Shown here one piece after another: positions 32,447 through 41,248 of a stretch of 64,000 bases of DNA. A program made the position numbers and the translations under genes. The stretch covers positions 620,001 to 684,000 of the forward strand of contig NZ_JBQKUO010000001.1 of assembly GCF_052156635.1 (NCBI RefSeq), in the 5' to 3' direction. How positions within the stretch are numbered: the first letter of the stretch is position 1; each line of letters starts with the position of its first letter. This DNA comes from Nitrospina sp052156635 (lineage in GTDB: Bacteria > Nitrospinota > Nitrospinia > Nitrospinales > Nitrospinaceae). The notes beneath the pieces are model-generated. The model did not search any database and was not told the DNA's origin. It saw only the letters and a program-made list of their open reading frames with translations.

Positions 32447-34939
32447 ATGCAGGAATACGATCACAAAGCCATTGAAGCGCGCTGGCAGGAGCACTGGGAA
32501 AAAAACCGGTCGTTCTCCGTCACCGAGGACCCGTCGAAAGAAAAGTACTACCTCCTCGAGATGTTCCCCTACCCTTCCGGGCGCATCCACATGGGCCACG
32601 TGCGCAACTACACCATCGGCGACGCCCTCGCCCGCTTCAAGATGATGAAGGGCTACAACGTCCTGCACCCCATCGGCTGGGACTCCTTCGGCATGCCCGC
32701 GGAAAACGCCGCCATCCAGCACAAGTCGCACCCCGCCAAGTGGACGTTCGAGAACATCGACACCATGCGCACGCAGCTGAAGCGGCTGGGCCTCAGCTAC
32801 GACTGGACCCGCGAGGTGGCGACGTGCAAACCGGATTACTACAAATGGAACCAGTGGTGCTTCCTGAAATTCCACGAACGCGGCCTGGTGTACCGCAAGA
32901 ACTCGACCGTCAACTGGTGCGAGTCGTGCCAGACGGTGCTCGCCAACGAGCAGGTCATCGACGACCGCTGCTGGCGTTGCGACAACGTGGTCATCAAAAA
33001 GGAACAGGAAGGCTGGTTCTTCAAAATCACCGAATACGCCGACCGCCTGCTGGAAGGATGCAGGGAGCTGGAAGGCGGCTGGCCGGAACAGGTGCTGGCG
33101 ATGCAGACCAACTGGATCGGCAAGAGCTACGGCGCAGAGGTGGACTTTGCGGTGAAAGGCGCGAAGGAGACCATCCGCATTTTCACCACGCGGCCGGACA
33201 CGCTGTGGGGCGCGACGTTCATGGTGCTGGCGCCCGAACACCCGCTCACCAAAAAACTGTCGCGCGGCACGGAACAGGAACAGGCCGTCGATGACTTCAT
33301 CAAGAAGGTGCAGAGCCAGGACACCATCGCCCGCACCGCCGAGGGCGGCGACAAGCTGGGGGTGTTCACCGGCGCGTACGCCATGAACCCGGTGAACGGC
33401 GAGTCCATCCCGGTGTGGTCGGCCAACTTCGTGCTCATGGATTACGGCACCGGCGCGATCATGTCCGTCCCGGCGCACGACCAGCGCGACTTCGAGTTCG
33501 CCAGAAAATACGACCTCAACATCCGCGTCGTCATCGAACCGCCCGAGGGCACCCGCGACCCGGCGCACCTGAAAGAAGCGTTTACGGAAGAGGGACCGAT
33601 GATCCAGTCCGGCGGCTTCGACGGCCTCGTCGGCGAAGAAGCGCGGCTCAAGGTATGCGACTACCTGAAAACCAAGAGCATCGGCGAACGCACCATCAAT
33701 TACCGACTGCGCGACTGGGGCGTGTCGCGGCAACGCTACTGGGGCACGCCGGTGCCGATGGTGTTCTGCGACGCCTGCGGCACGGTGCCGGTGCCATACG
33801 ATCAGCTCCCCGTCGAGTTGCCACTCGATGCGCAACTGGGCGAACGCGGCCAGTCGCCGCTCAAGACGCTCGACAGCTTCATCAACACCACGTGCCCGAA
33901 GTGCAACGGCCCGGCAAAACGCGAGACCGACACGCTCGACACCTTCATCTGCTCGTCTTGGTACTTCGACCGATACACTTCGCCGCACGCCGACGACGCG
34001 CCGTTTAAAAAGAAGGCGGTCGATTACTGGATGCCCGTCGATCAATACATCGGCGGCATCGAACACGCCATCCTGCATCTCCTGTACTCGCGGTTCTTCC
34101 ATCACGTGTTCCGCGACCTGGGGCTGGTGCAGTCGAACGAACCGTTCTCGCACCTGCTCACGCAGGGCATGGTCATCAAGGATGGCGCGAAAATGTCGAA
34201 GTCGAAAGGCAACGTGGTCGATCCCGACCGCATCATCGAGCGTTACGGGGCGGACACGGCCAGGCTGTTCATCCTGTTCGCCGCGCCGCCGGTGAAAGAT
34301 CTGGAATGGAGCGACCAGGGCGTCGAGGGCTGTTCGCGGTTTTTGAAACGCGTGTGGCGGCTGTTCGCAGAGCTTGCGGATTCCGTGCAGGGCGTCGAGC
34401 CGGGCAACGGCGGTGATGCGCTTCCCGACGAGTTGAAAGAACTCCGGCGGCAGACGCACGTGACCATCAAGCGCGTGACGGACGACGTTGAAAAGCGCAT
34501 GCAGTTCAACACGGCGATCGCGGCGACGATGGAATTCGTCAATCACCTTTATACATTCAAGGACGGGTGGAACGCGCAAAAGGCCACGGCCGAACACAAA
34601 GCCGTCCTCAGGCAGGCGATGGAATCGCTCGTCCTGCTCATCAGCCCGTTCGCGCCGCACGTCGCGGAGGAGATGGGGTCGCGGTTGAAATTTTCCAAGG
34701 CGACGCACGAATGCGCCTGGCCGGTGTTCGAGACGCAATACATGCAGGCGGACGAGATGACCATCGTCGTGCAGGTGAACGGCAAGGTACGGCAGAAGTT
34801 GTCGGTGCCGTCGGAGATTGCCGACGACGACCTCAAGCAGCAGTGCCTCGGCGACGAACGCGTCCGCGAATGGCTGAACGGCAAGGAACCGCGCAAGGTG
34901 ATCGTCGTCCCCAAAAAACTGGTGAACATTGTTGTCTAG
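32447..34939 (+). CDS. leuS: Leucyl-tRNA synthetase
   Basis: An 830-residue class I synthetase. It has the HIGH-type motif YPSGRIHMGHVRNY at residues 42-54, a zinc-finger-like Cys region (CESCQTV, CWRCDN), the CP1 editing domain with TTRPDTLWGATFM, and KMSKSKGNVVDPD at residues 582-594. It charges tRNA-Leu. It is the first gene of the leuS-lptE-holA cluster, a common arrangement. Confidence 0.98.
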   Translation: MQEYDHKAIEARWQEHWEKNRSFSVTEDPSKEKYYLLEMFPYPSGRIHMGHVRNYTIGDALARFKMMKGYNVLHPIGWDSFGMPAENAAIQHKSHPAKWTFENIDTMRTQLKRLGLSYDWTREVATCKPDYYKWNQWCFLKFHERGLVYRKNSTVNWCESCQTVLANEQVIDDRCWRCDNVVIKKEQEGWFFKITEYADRLLEGCRELEGGWPEQVLAMQTNWIGKSYGAEVDFAVKGAKETIRIFTTRPDTLWGATFMVLAPEHPLTKKLSRGTEQEQAVDDFIKKVQSQDTIARTAEGGDKLGVFTGAYAMNPVNGESIPVWSANFVLMDYGTGAIMSVPAHDQRDFEFARKYDLNIRVVIEPPEGTRDPAHLKEAFTEEGPMIQSGGFDGLVGEEARLKVCDYLKTKSIGERTINYRLRDWGVSRQRYWGTPVPMVFCDACGTVPVPYDQLPVELPLDAQLGERGQSPLKTLDSFINTTCPKCNGPAKRETDTLDTFICSSWYFDRYTSPHADDAPFKKKAVDYWMPVDQYIGGIEHAILHLLYSRFFHHVFRDLGLVQSNEPFSHLLTQGMVIKDGAKMSKSKGNVVDPDRIIERYGADTARLFILFAAPPVKDLEWSDQGVEGCSRFLKRVWRLFAELADSVQGVEPGNGGDALPDELKELRRQTHVTIKRVTDDVEKRMQFNTAIAATMEFVNHLYTFKDGWNAQKATAEHKAVLRQAMESLVLLISPFAPHVAEEMGSRLKFSKATHECAWPVFETQYMQADEMTIVVQVNGKVRQKLSVPSEIADDDLKQQCLGDERVREWLNGKEPRKVIVVPKKLVNIVV

Positions 34940-34949
34940 AGCTCCGATC

Positions 34950-35465
34950 ATGCCCTTGCGCACTGCTTTCAGCTTACTCTTGCTTATCCTGCTTCCCGCC
35001 TGCGGATACCAGCTGGCGGGCACGGGTGCGTCGCAACTGCCGCCGCACCTGAAAACCATCGCCATTCCCGTCTTCGACAACGTGTCGCAGGAACCGGTCA
35101 TCAACCGCAACCTCACTGAACGTGTGCGCCAGTCGTTCCTGCGCGACGGACGCCTGCGCCTGGTGAAGAGCACCGCGAACGCCGACCTCGTGCTGACCGG
35201 CAAGCTGACGGCATACTCCATCCGTGCCGTGGCTTTCGATGACCGCGACGTGGTCACCGAGTACTGGGTGTACATCGACATCGACGTTGTGGTGAAGGAC
35301 CAGGTGAAAAACCGCACGCACCTCAAGCAGACGCTCAAGACGCGCTGGGACTACCGCCCGAGCATCAACGTCATCGACGCCGAGGCCTCCCGCCAGGCGG
35401 CGTTCCAGCAGGCGTACCGCCTTCTCGGCAACCGGCTGGTGAGCCTCATCATCGACCAGTTCTAA
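34950..35465 (+). CDS. lptE: LPS-assembly lipoprotein LptE
   Basis: A 171-residue outer-membrane lipoprotein. The ATG at 34950 gives the signal peptide MPLRTAFSLLLLILLPACGYQL with a lipobox LPAC. The mature part starts CGYQLAGTGASQLPPHLKTIAIPVFDN, typical of LptE/RlpB, which plugs the LptD barrel and delivers LPS to the surface. It lies 10 bp after leuS and before holA. Confidence 0.92.
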   Translation: MPLRTAFSLLLLILLPACGYQLAGTGASQLPPHLKTIAIPVFDNVSQEPVINRNLTERVRQSFLRDGRLRLVKSTANADLVLTGKLTAYSIRAVAFDDRDVVTEYWVYIDIDVVVKDQVKNRTHLKQTLKTRWDYRPSINVIDAEASRQAAFQQAYRLLGNRLVSLIIDQF

Positions 35466-35478
35466 AGGAGCCTGCGCC

Positions 35479-36483
35479 GTGACCGCACTGGAACTCATCC
35501 GCGCTTTGAACGGTGGCACACGGCATCCGGTTTACTTTCTTTATGGCGAAGAGGATTTCTTCTCGCGCGAACTGCTGCGCCTGCTCACCGACCAGCTCAT
35601 CACCCCGGACAACCGCGACTTCAACCTCGAAACCTTCGAAGGCAAGACGAGTCATCCCAATGACTGGATCGAGGCGGCGAAAACGTTTTCCTTCCTGGGC
35701 GGCGACAAGCTGATCATCGTGCGCAATTTAGATGAAGCGTCCTTCACCGACGCTGACATCCAGGCGTTGATCGACTACACGAAAAACCCCGCGCCCGACG
35801 CGTGCCTCGCGCTCACCGCGCGCAAGGCCGACCGCAAACGCAAGCTGTACAAACACCTCGCGGGCTTGCCGGGGGCGGGCGATTGCTCGGCGCCGAAAGA
35901 AGGCGAGCTGACGATGTGGATCAAGAACCGCGCCAAGAGCCTGGGCTACACGCTGGAAACCGACGCGGCGCAGACATTGCTTTCACGCATCGGACCGAAG
36001 CCGGGCATCCTGGCACAGGAGCTGGACAAAGTGATCACCTTCGCCGGAGGCAACAAGACGCTTACGCAGTCAGCGGTGGCGGAGGTGGTGGGCGCGATCA
36101 AGCTGGAGTCGGTGTTCGACCTGACCGACGCGTTGAAAGAAAAAAACGCCGACCGCGCGTTGCGTCTTCTGCGCAACCAGCTGGCGCACGGCGAGGAACC
36201 GGTGAAGGTGCTGGGTATGATCGCGTGGCAGTTCCGCTTGATCTGGGAAGTGAAGCACCACCAGCAACAACGCGTGCCGCGCCAGCAGATCGCGAAGGCG
36301 ATGGGACAGAAACCGTTTCTGGTCGATCAGGCGCTCCGCTTCACCGGCAACTTCACGGAGCGGCAACTGCGCAATGGGTTTCAAAGCCTGTCGGAGGCGG
36401 ACATCGAACTCAAGTCCACCGGCAAGGCGCCGGAAGGCATCCTCGAATCACTGGTCCTCAAACTCTGCGCCAAGACGGAGTGA
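35479..36483 (+). CDS. holA: DNA polymerase III delta subunit
   Basis: A 334-residue clamp-loader delta subunit starting at GTG 35479. The N-terminal domain has PVYFLYGEEDFFSRELLRLL, followed by NLETFEGK and a C-terminal AAA+ collar segment (LFDLTDALKEKN-like sequence VFDLTDALKEKNADRALRLLRNQL). It opens the sliding clamp during loading. It lies 13 bp after lptE, as in many bacteria, and is convergent with rpsT. Confidence 0.93.
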   Translation: MTALELIRALNGGTRHPVYFLYGEEDFFSRELLRLLTDQLITPDNRDFNLETFEGKTSHPNDWIEAAKTFSFLGGDKLIIVRNLDEASFTDADIQALIDYTKNPAPDACLALTARKADRKRKLYKHLAGLPGAGDCSAPKEGELTMWIKNRAKSLGYTLETDAAQTLLSRIGPKPGILAQELDKVITFAGGNKTLTQSAVAEVVGAIKLESVFDLTDALKEKNADRALRLLRNQLAHGEEPVKVLGMIAWQFRLIWEVKHHQQQRVPRQQIAKAMGQKPFLVDQALRFTGNFTERQLRNGFQSLSEADIELKSTGKAPEGILESLVLKLCAKTE

Positions 36484-36579
36484 TGCACTCGACCGGGCGG
36501 ACCCGGAGTTATAGACGGGAAGGAAATAATAAAGAGGGTGGCGGGCCGTCAACCGATCCGCCTGGGCGAGCCGGGAGGC

Positions 36580-36852
36580 TCAACCGGAAGCGGACAGTTT
36601 GTTGACCTGCCGGGCAAGGCCGGAGATTTTGCGCGAGGCGGCGCGTTTGTGCAGGACGCCTTTGCTGGCGACGCTGGAAATGGTTTTGGTCGCGCTGTGC
36701 AGGGCTTTCTCGGCGGCGTCTTTGTCCTTCTTGGCGACCGCTTCCAGCACTCTCTTGGTTTCATTCTTCACGCGCGTGCGGTTGGCGGTGTTGCTTGCGT
36801 TGCGTTTGATGTTCTGACGGTTCCGCTTGAGTGCGGATTTGTGGTTAGCCAA
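36580..36852 (-). CDS. rpsT: Ribosomal protein S20
   Basis: A 90-residue lysine/arginine-rich helical protein starting MANHKSALKRNRQNIKRNASN. It contains TRVKNETKRVLEAVAKKDKDAAEKAL and GVLHKRAASRKISGLARQVNKL, the complete S20 signature. It binds 16S rRNA at the base of the small subunit. It is a monocistronic gene, convergent with holA. Confidence 0.97.
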   Translation of the reverse strand: MANHKSALKRNRQNIKRNASNTANRTRVKNETKRVLEAVAKKDKDAAEKALHSATKTISSVASKGVLHKRAASRKISGLARQVNKLSASG

Positions 36853-36963
36853 CGAAACTCTCCTTGATAAAACAAATACCTGGAACGGGTTTTCGGGAAA
36901 ATGAAAGAAAGTATCTTACCCCATCCGGCCCGGCTTGAGAAGGGGAAAATCGACCGAAAACGC

Positions 36964-37473
36964 TCATTCCGCGCCGATGGCCTTCAATCCCGCCCGGGCG
37001 CAGGTTTCGTCGAACTGGTCCCCCGGCGCGCCCCCAACGCCAATGCCGCCAACCAGTTGCCCGTCCAATTTGATGGGCAGGCCGCCGCCTAAAATCAGGA
37101 TCTTGTCGTTCATGTCCCTTAAAGCCTGGATGCGCGGCACTTTGACCAGCAGTTCGGCCAGTTCCATGGTCGGACGGCCCAGGCTGGCAGAGGTGTAGGC
37201 TTTCTTGAAACTGCTGTCGGGGGTGTGCGCCCCGGCCCCGTCATGACGCAGCAGTGCCTTCACGTTGCCGCCGCGGTCCACCACGGCGACGCTCACCCGG
37301 TAATTGTTTTTGGAACACTCGTCCAGGGTCGCCAGTCCGGCCTTGATGGCCAACTCCAGCGGCAGGGCCTTGATCTCCGGCAGGGCATTCGCCTTGGCGG
37401 TTCCCGGCAGGGCGCCATTCAACAGCAACGCCGTCATTCCCATCGCCCAAAAGATTCCAGCCCGTCGTCCCAT
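36964..37473 (-). CDS. Secreted GlcG/HbpS-family protein
   Basis: A 169-residue protein with a signal peptide (GIFWAMGMTALLLNGALPGTAKA) followed by a GlcG/HbpS domain (DUF336): LELAIKAGLATLDECSKNNYRVSVAVVDRGGNVKALLRHDGAG, then KKAYTSASLGRPTMELAE and GGLPIKLDGQLVGGIGVGGAPGDQFDETCARAGL. Family members bind heme or sit in redox-sensing and glycolate-utilisation loci. A periplasmic heme- or redox-related role is plausible but not proven. Confidence 0.82.
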   Translation of the reverse strand: MGRRAGIFWAMGMTALLLNGALPGTAKANALPEIKALPLELAIKAGLATLDECSKNNYRVSVAVVDRGGNVKALLRHDGAGAHTPDSSFKKAYTSASLGRPTMELAELLVKVPRIQALRDMNDKILILGGGLPIKLDGQLVGGIGVGGAPGDQFDETCARAGLKAIGAE

Positions 37474-37528
37474 CGTTCACCGCCTTTCCGCTGTCAGCCA
37501 AAAAAATGAGGATGTCCACAAAAAGGCC

Positions 37529-37561
37529 CTTCCCGCGGGGACATCCCAAAACCGCGGGAAG
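37529..37561. other. Perfect 10-bp inverted repeat in the 5' region of the GlcG/HbpS gene
   Basis: CTTCCCGCGG at 37529-37538 and CCGCGGGAAG at 37552-37561 form a stem of ten pairs with a 13-nt loop. On the minus strand it is followed after four bases (GGCC) by TTTTT, so it resembles an intrinsic terminator placed about 55 bp before the start of the minus-strand gene. It could act as an attenuator or as an end for antisense transcripts. Confidence 0.5.
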
Positions 37562-37696
37562 AGCGCACGCCTGTTACTCCATAAATTATCGCGACCGGCG
37601 CCGCGCAATCAACCGGAATTTGAACGTCAGCCTCGCTTCCTCCCCGCGTCGCGGGGTGGTACAATGCCCGTCCTGACTTCATTTTGAGGAGTCCCC

Positions 37697-38329
37697 GTGC
37701 GCAAATACATTCTACTGACTCTCCTGTTCTGCCTGGTTCCCCTGCGGGCGTGGGCCCTGGAAGTGACCCCCTACCTCAACCTGTTTCCCGTAAACCCCGC
37801 TTTCGTGATGGGGTCCAAGCTGAAAAACCCGGGCACCGGAGCCACCATTGCCGAACCGGATTACAACGTCAGCCTGGGTTTCTTCGGCGCGCTGGGTCTG
37901 ATGTTCAACGAAAGGTTTCTTCTGGAAATCGAGGTCGGCACCACCACCCTGGAAATCGGTTCCTTGTCCGGCGCGCAGGGAGAAGAGGGCGACCAGTTGA
38001 AGATCGACAACCTCCTCATCAACGCCTACTACCGGAGCCGGGGCTGGGAACACGAAACGGGCTTGTTCACCTACCACTATTATTTCGGCGGCGGCGCCGG
38101 GCAGGCGAAGCAGGACCTGTTCCTTGCCAACGTCACCCGCGGAAGCGACCAGTCGATGGCCTGGCAGGCGGTGCTGGGGCTGGAGCTCGCTCCCACCCAC
38201 ATGCGGCAGGGGGTCAACGGTTCGCTTTTGTTCCAGTACAAATTCCTGTCCATTGCCGACGGCCAGCTGGGCGCGGTGGAAGCGGGCCACAACGCGCATT
38301 TTCTCTCCATCGGCATCCGCTTTTACTGA
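37697..38329 (+). CDS. Probable outer-membrane beta-barrel protein
   Basis: A 210-residue protein starting at GTG 37697, preceded by GAGGAG. A signal peptide (MRKYILLTLLFCLVPLRAWA) is followed by alternating hydrophobic strands (FGALGLMFNERFLLEIEVG, INAYYRSRGWEHETGLFTYHYYFGG, VNGSLLFQYKFLSI). The C-terminus is aromatic (HFLSIGIRFY), the usual BAM recognition signal. No specific family is recognised. Confidence 0.72.
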   Translation: MRKYILLTLLFCLVPLRAWALEVTPYLNLFPVNPAFVMGSKLKNPGTGATIAEPDYNVSLGFFGALGLMFNERFLLEIEVGTTTLEIGSLSGAQGEEGDQLKIDNLLINAYYRSRGWEHETGLFTYHYYFGGGAGQAKQDLFLANVTRGSDQSMAWQAVLGLELAPTHMRQGVNGSLLFQYKFLSIADGQLGAVEAGHNAHFLSIGIRFY

Positions 38330-38444
38330 CCCCTCTGCGAGGGGAGGACGAGGATCCGCAGACATGATTCAAGAAACAATCCATTTCCTCAGGTCTGGCC
38401 TGGAGAGCCGGCATTTCTCCATGCGGGAAAGACCTCAGTTTCTA

Positions 38445-38465
38445 TATAATGAATAGATATTCATT
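38445..38465 (+). promoter_or_regulatory. Putative promoter -10 and palindromic operator before the TudS-like gene
   Basis: A perfect inverted repeat AATGAATA-GA-TATTCATT occupies 38448-38465 and overlaps a TATAAT hexamer at 38445-38450. A strong ribosome-binding site (AAAGGAG) follows, with the ATG at 38483. No good -35 box is visible, as would suit an activated or repressed promoter. Confidence 0.5.
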
Positions 38466-38482
38466 CAAAGGAGCGTTTTGCC

Positions 38483-39448
38483 ATGCCCGCATCTCCGGAA
38501 ACCGAAAAAATCCGAATCGGGGTGAGCAGTTGCCTTTTGGGCGACCCCGTCCGCTGGAACGGCGATCACAAACGCGACCGTTACCTGACGGAGATACTGG
38601 CCGATTTTTTTGAATGGGTGCCGACCTGCCCGGAGGTGGACGCGGGCATGGGCACGCCGCGCGAAACCGTGCGCCTGCACGGCACCCCGGAGTCGCCGCG
38701 CATGGTGGGAACGAAGACGGGCACCGACTGGACCGCCGCCATGCGCCGCCTGTCGAAGATGCGGTCCCACGAACTGGCGAAGATGGACCTGTGCGGTTAC
38801 ATCTTCAAATCGAAATCACCCAGTTGCGGCCTGAGCCGCATCAAGGTGTACACCGACACGCCCACCGTCCACCACAACGGACGCGGCCTGTTCGCCGAAG
38901 CGTTCGTGAATACCTGTTCGCGCGTTCCGGTGGAAGAGGAAGGCCGCCTGCACGATCCTAAAATCCGCGAAAACTTCATCGTCCGCGTCTTCGCCTACCA
39001 CCGCCTGCAAAATTTGCTGGGCGAACGCTTCTCCCGCGGCGCCCTGGTGAAATTTCATACCGAGCACAAGTTTCTTTTGCTGGCGCACAGCCGCAAACAT
39101 TACAACGCATTGGGAAAGCTGGTGGCCGAGGCCAAACAGCATTCGCCTGCGGAGTTGAAATCCCAATACGCCGACACCTTCATGGACGCGCTGGCGGCAA
39201 AATCGACGATCAAAAAAAACGTGGATGTCCTGCAACACATGCTGGGGTTTTTCAAAAAGGCGTTGTCGAGTGAAGAAAAACAGGACATTTTGGAAACCAT
39301 TGAGGATTACCGGCAGGGCCTCGTGCCGCTGGTGGTCCCGGTGACCCTGGTGCGTCATCATGTTCGCACGCACAAGGTAGAGTACCTGCAGAACCAGGTG
39401 TACCTGAACCCGCATCCGAAAGAACTGATGATCCGCAACCACATCTGA
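38483..39448 (+). CDS. DUF523 (TudS-like) and DUF1722 (YbgA-like) two-domain protein
   Basis: A 321-residue fusion. The N-terminal DUF523 part has RIGVSSCLLGDPVRWNGDHKRD, WVPTCPEVDAGMG and KSKSPSCGLSRI, with C17, C49 and C115 matching the iron-sulfur ligands of thiouracil desulfidase TudS. The C-terminal DUF1722 part starts near NFIVRVFAYHRLQ and has the YbgA-like EHKFLLLAHS and QEPLVPLVVP-type ends. The substrate of such fusions is not known to me; thionucleobase or sulfur chemistry is the likely theme. Confidence 0.85.
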   Translation: MPASPETEKIRIGVSSCLLGDPVRWNGDHKRDRYLTEILADFFEWVPTCPEVDAGMGTPRETVRLHGTPESPRMVGTKTGTDWTAAMRRLSKMRSHELAKMDLCGYIFKSKSPSCGLSRIKVYTDTPTVHHNGRGLFAEAFVNTCSRVPVEEEGRLHDPKIRENFIVRVFAYHRLQNLLGERFSRGALVKFHTEHKFLLLAHSRKHYNALGKLVAEAKQHSPAELKSQYADTFMDALAAKSTIKKNVDVLQHMLGFFKKALSSEEKQDILETIEDYRQGLVPLVVPVTLVRHHVRTHKVEYLQNQVYLNPHPKELMIRNHI

Positions 39449-39518
39449 CGCGCTGGCAGTATGAATTCAAACCGTTTTCCGCTTCACCGGAAATCCAATC
39501 CTTGAAGGAGTTTTTTTT

Positions 39519-40007
39519 ATGGCTGCATTGTTCCGCACCGTTCTGGCTTTTGCCTCAGCATTCGCATTTTTTGTAGCGCCCGCTTTGGCTGAGGAGTCCA
39601 TCGAGAAGGAAGGCGTCTTCATCCATACGCTGCAGGAATTTCCGGATTGCCTGGCGGATACGTTGAAGCTCAAGTACCACATCAAAGAAGAAAACGGACA
39701 GCCGCACGTTTCCGCCGCCTTTCAGTGGCAGGCCAACAAGGAAAGCGCCCCCGACTGCATGCCGAAAGACGCCAAAATCGCCCTGCAACTGCTCAGCAGG
39801 TCGAGGCACGTCAAGAACATCAACTTCCAGCCGGAGGTTTTGAAATCGGGTGAAGGTTACGGCAAACCGGACGTCAGCGTGCGCAAGTGGGACAAGTTTT
39901 TATGCGGATGGGGCCGGGAAGATGTGAACGACTGCTATTCCGAAGAGGAAGCCAAAAATTTCCTGAAATCGGGCTACAAGATCGTGGGTTTCTATGTCTG
40001 GCGGTGA
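39519..40007 (+). CDS. Small secreted protein of unknown function
   Basis: A 162-residue protein with a clear signal peptide (AFASAFAFFVAPALAEE) and four cysteines in the mature part (DCLAD, DCMPK, FLCGW, DCYSE), suggesting disulfides in the periplasm. A GGAG-like site precedes the ATG. No family is recognised. It lies between the TudS-like gene and tRNA-Ala. Confidence 0.75.
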   Translation: MAALFRTVLAFASAFAFFVAPALAEESIEKEGVFIHTLQEFPDCLADTLKLKYHIKEENGQPHVSAAFQWQANKESAPDCMPKDAKIALQLLSRSRHVKNINFQPEVLKSGEGYGKPDVSVRKWDKFLCGWGREDVNDCYSEEEAKNFLKSGYKIVGFYVWR

Positions 40008-40069
40008 CGGGTTTTCGCTCCGCAGTCATTTTGAATTTTAATCGTTGCACCACCACGAAATTGGAATAG

Positions 40070-40142
40070 GGGGCTGTGGCGCAGTTGGGAGCGCGCTTGA
40101 ATCGCACTCAAGAGGTCGGGGGTTCGAATCCCCCCAGCTCCA
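40070..40142 (+). tRNA. tRNA-Ala (anticodon CGC), integration target
   Basis: A 73-nt cloverleaf: acceptor GGGGCTG/CAGCTCC with one G-T pair, anticodon stem CTTGA/TCAAG around the loop ATCGCAC (anticodon CGC), and a T-arm with GGTTCGAATCC. CCA is not encoded. From the anticodon loop onward the sequence is duplicated at 50782-50828, so this gene is the attachment target of the island. A tRNA terminator follows at 40157-40187. Confidence 0.95.
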
Positions 40143-40146
40143 CTTT
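40100..40146 (+). repeat. Left attachment repeat of the island (47 bp)
   Basis: The 47 bp from AATCGCACTCAAGAGGTCGG to CTCCACTTT, covering the anticodon loop, T-arm and acceptor 3' side of tRNA-Ala plus four flanking bases, occur again without mismatch at 50782-50828. Integration here leaves the tRNA gene intact, which is the standard pattern for tyrosine integrases using tRNA genes. Confidence 0.92.
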
Positions 40147-40156
40147 GGTTTTAAAA

Positions 40157-40187
40157 GGGGTTACGGCAATTGCTGTAGCCCCTTTTT
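40157..40187 (+). terminator. Terminator of tRNA-Ala
   Basis: An 8-bp stem (GGGGTTAC/GTAGCCCC with one G-T pair) with a 10-nt loop is followed by TTTTT. It is located 14 bp after the tRNA. Because it lies inside the island end, the element brings its own terminator for the target tRNA. Confidence 0.75.
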
Positions 40188-40192
40188 CGTGG

Positions 40193-40212
40193 ACTGTAGC
40201 CAAATTGTAGCC
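40193..40212 (+). repeat. Left copy of 20-bp arm-type repeat
   Basis: ACTGTAGCCAAATTGTAGCC contains two TGTAGCC units spaced 11 bp apart. The same 20 bp occur at 50599-50618 near the other end, in the same orientation, and a further CTGTAGCC lies at 40173-40180. Such repeated heptamers just inside the attachment sites are typical of integrase arm-binding sites. Confidence 0.7.
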
Positions 40213-40215
40213 AGT

Positions 40216-41247
40216 TCACCCGGTAGCCTTGGACTTGTAGCTGTTTAACACTGCAATGGCGTTGCGTTTGGTTTCCGGGCTTAGGTGTGCATACCGTTGC
40301 GTGGTGGAAATGTCTTCATGTCCTGCTAGGTCTGCTACGATATTCAGAGGCAAACCCGCTTGAACCAACCGGGAACAGAAATCATGACGCAGGTCATGAA
40401 ACCGGAAATTCTCCACCTTGGCCCGTTTGCACAAACGCCGAAACGCCAATCCTACCCATTCCCGATGAATTGCCTTACCGTCCACTATAAAGACCCGGTC
40501 TGATTTTAGATCACGGGTTTTGTGGAACCGTTTGAGTTCCCTTAATGCGGCATCCGAAAGAGGTATCCAAACAGGCCTGCCGTTTTTGGTCTTCTCAATC
40601 TCAATGAAACGATCTTGAAGATCAACCTGGCTCCAAGTGAGATTGCAGATATTAGAAAGCCGCAACCCCGTTTCCCTGGCAACGATCACCACCGAACGGA
40701 GCCATTCGCGGCTCTCCAATGCCTCAAACAGCCGTTTTTCTTCATCGGGCTTGAGGTAGCGCACCCGCTTTTTCACCCCGCTGGGCAATTTGACCTTATC
40801 AAAAGGATTTTTGTTGATAAGGTCCCATTGCTTCAAAGCCAACACAAAGGCATGCCGGAGCAGATTCATTTCATGGTGAATCGTTACCTCTGACCTGCCC
40901 GCTTTTCTCCGTTGATCCATGTACCATTCAAGGTGATGGGGAGTCAGGTCAGCAATGAAGATTTCGCCAAGCTGTTCATTCAGACGTTTCCCCAGATACT
41001 CGTCGGTTTTTTGACTTTTCGGGGCTTTGTTGTGCCTGGCGTACCTCTCGGCATACATTTCCAGCAATTGGGCAACGGTGATGCTTTTCCCCATTGTGTT
41101 GTCAAAGAACATGCCTTCGTGAATTTGCGCACGAAGCTGGCCTTCAATGGCCTTGGCCCGTTTTTTGTCTGTTCCCAGACTCTTGCAAACAGGCTTTTGG
41201 CCGGGCCGCGAAATTTTGCACCAATAGACATTTCCTCGTTTATACAT
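40216..41247 (-). CDS. Tyrosine-type site-specific integrase
   Basis: A 343-residue phage/ICE-type integrase. It has an N-terminal arm-binding-like segment (MYKRGNVYWCKISRPGQKPV), a SAM-like core-binding domain around residues 55-150, and a catalytic domain with R in ARETGLRLSNI, HDLRHDF, LAGHEDISTTQRYAHL (RHRHY set including the tyrosine). It catalyses integration and excision at tRNA-Ala. Its 3' end lies 70 bp from the left attachment repeat, as expected. Confidence 0.95.
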   Translation of the reverse strand: MYKRGNVYWCKISRPGQKPVCKSLGTDKKRAKAIEGQLRAQIHEGMFFDNTMGKSITVAQLLEMYAERYARHNKAPKSQKTDEYLGKRLNEQLGEIFIADLTPHHLEWYMDQRRKAGRSEVTIHHEMNLLRHAFVLALKQWDLINKNPFDKVKLPSGVKKRVRYLKPDEEKRLFEALESREWLRSVVIVARETGLRLSNICNLTWSQVDLQDRFIEIEKTKNGRPVWIPLSDAALRELKRFHKTRDLKSDRVFIVDGKAIHREWVGLAFRRLCKRAKVENFRFHDLRHDFCSRLVQAGLPLNIVADLAGHEDISTTQRYAHLSPETKRNAIAVLNSYKSKATG

Positions 41248-41248
41248 G

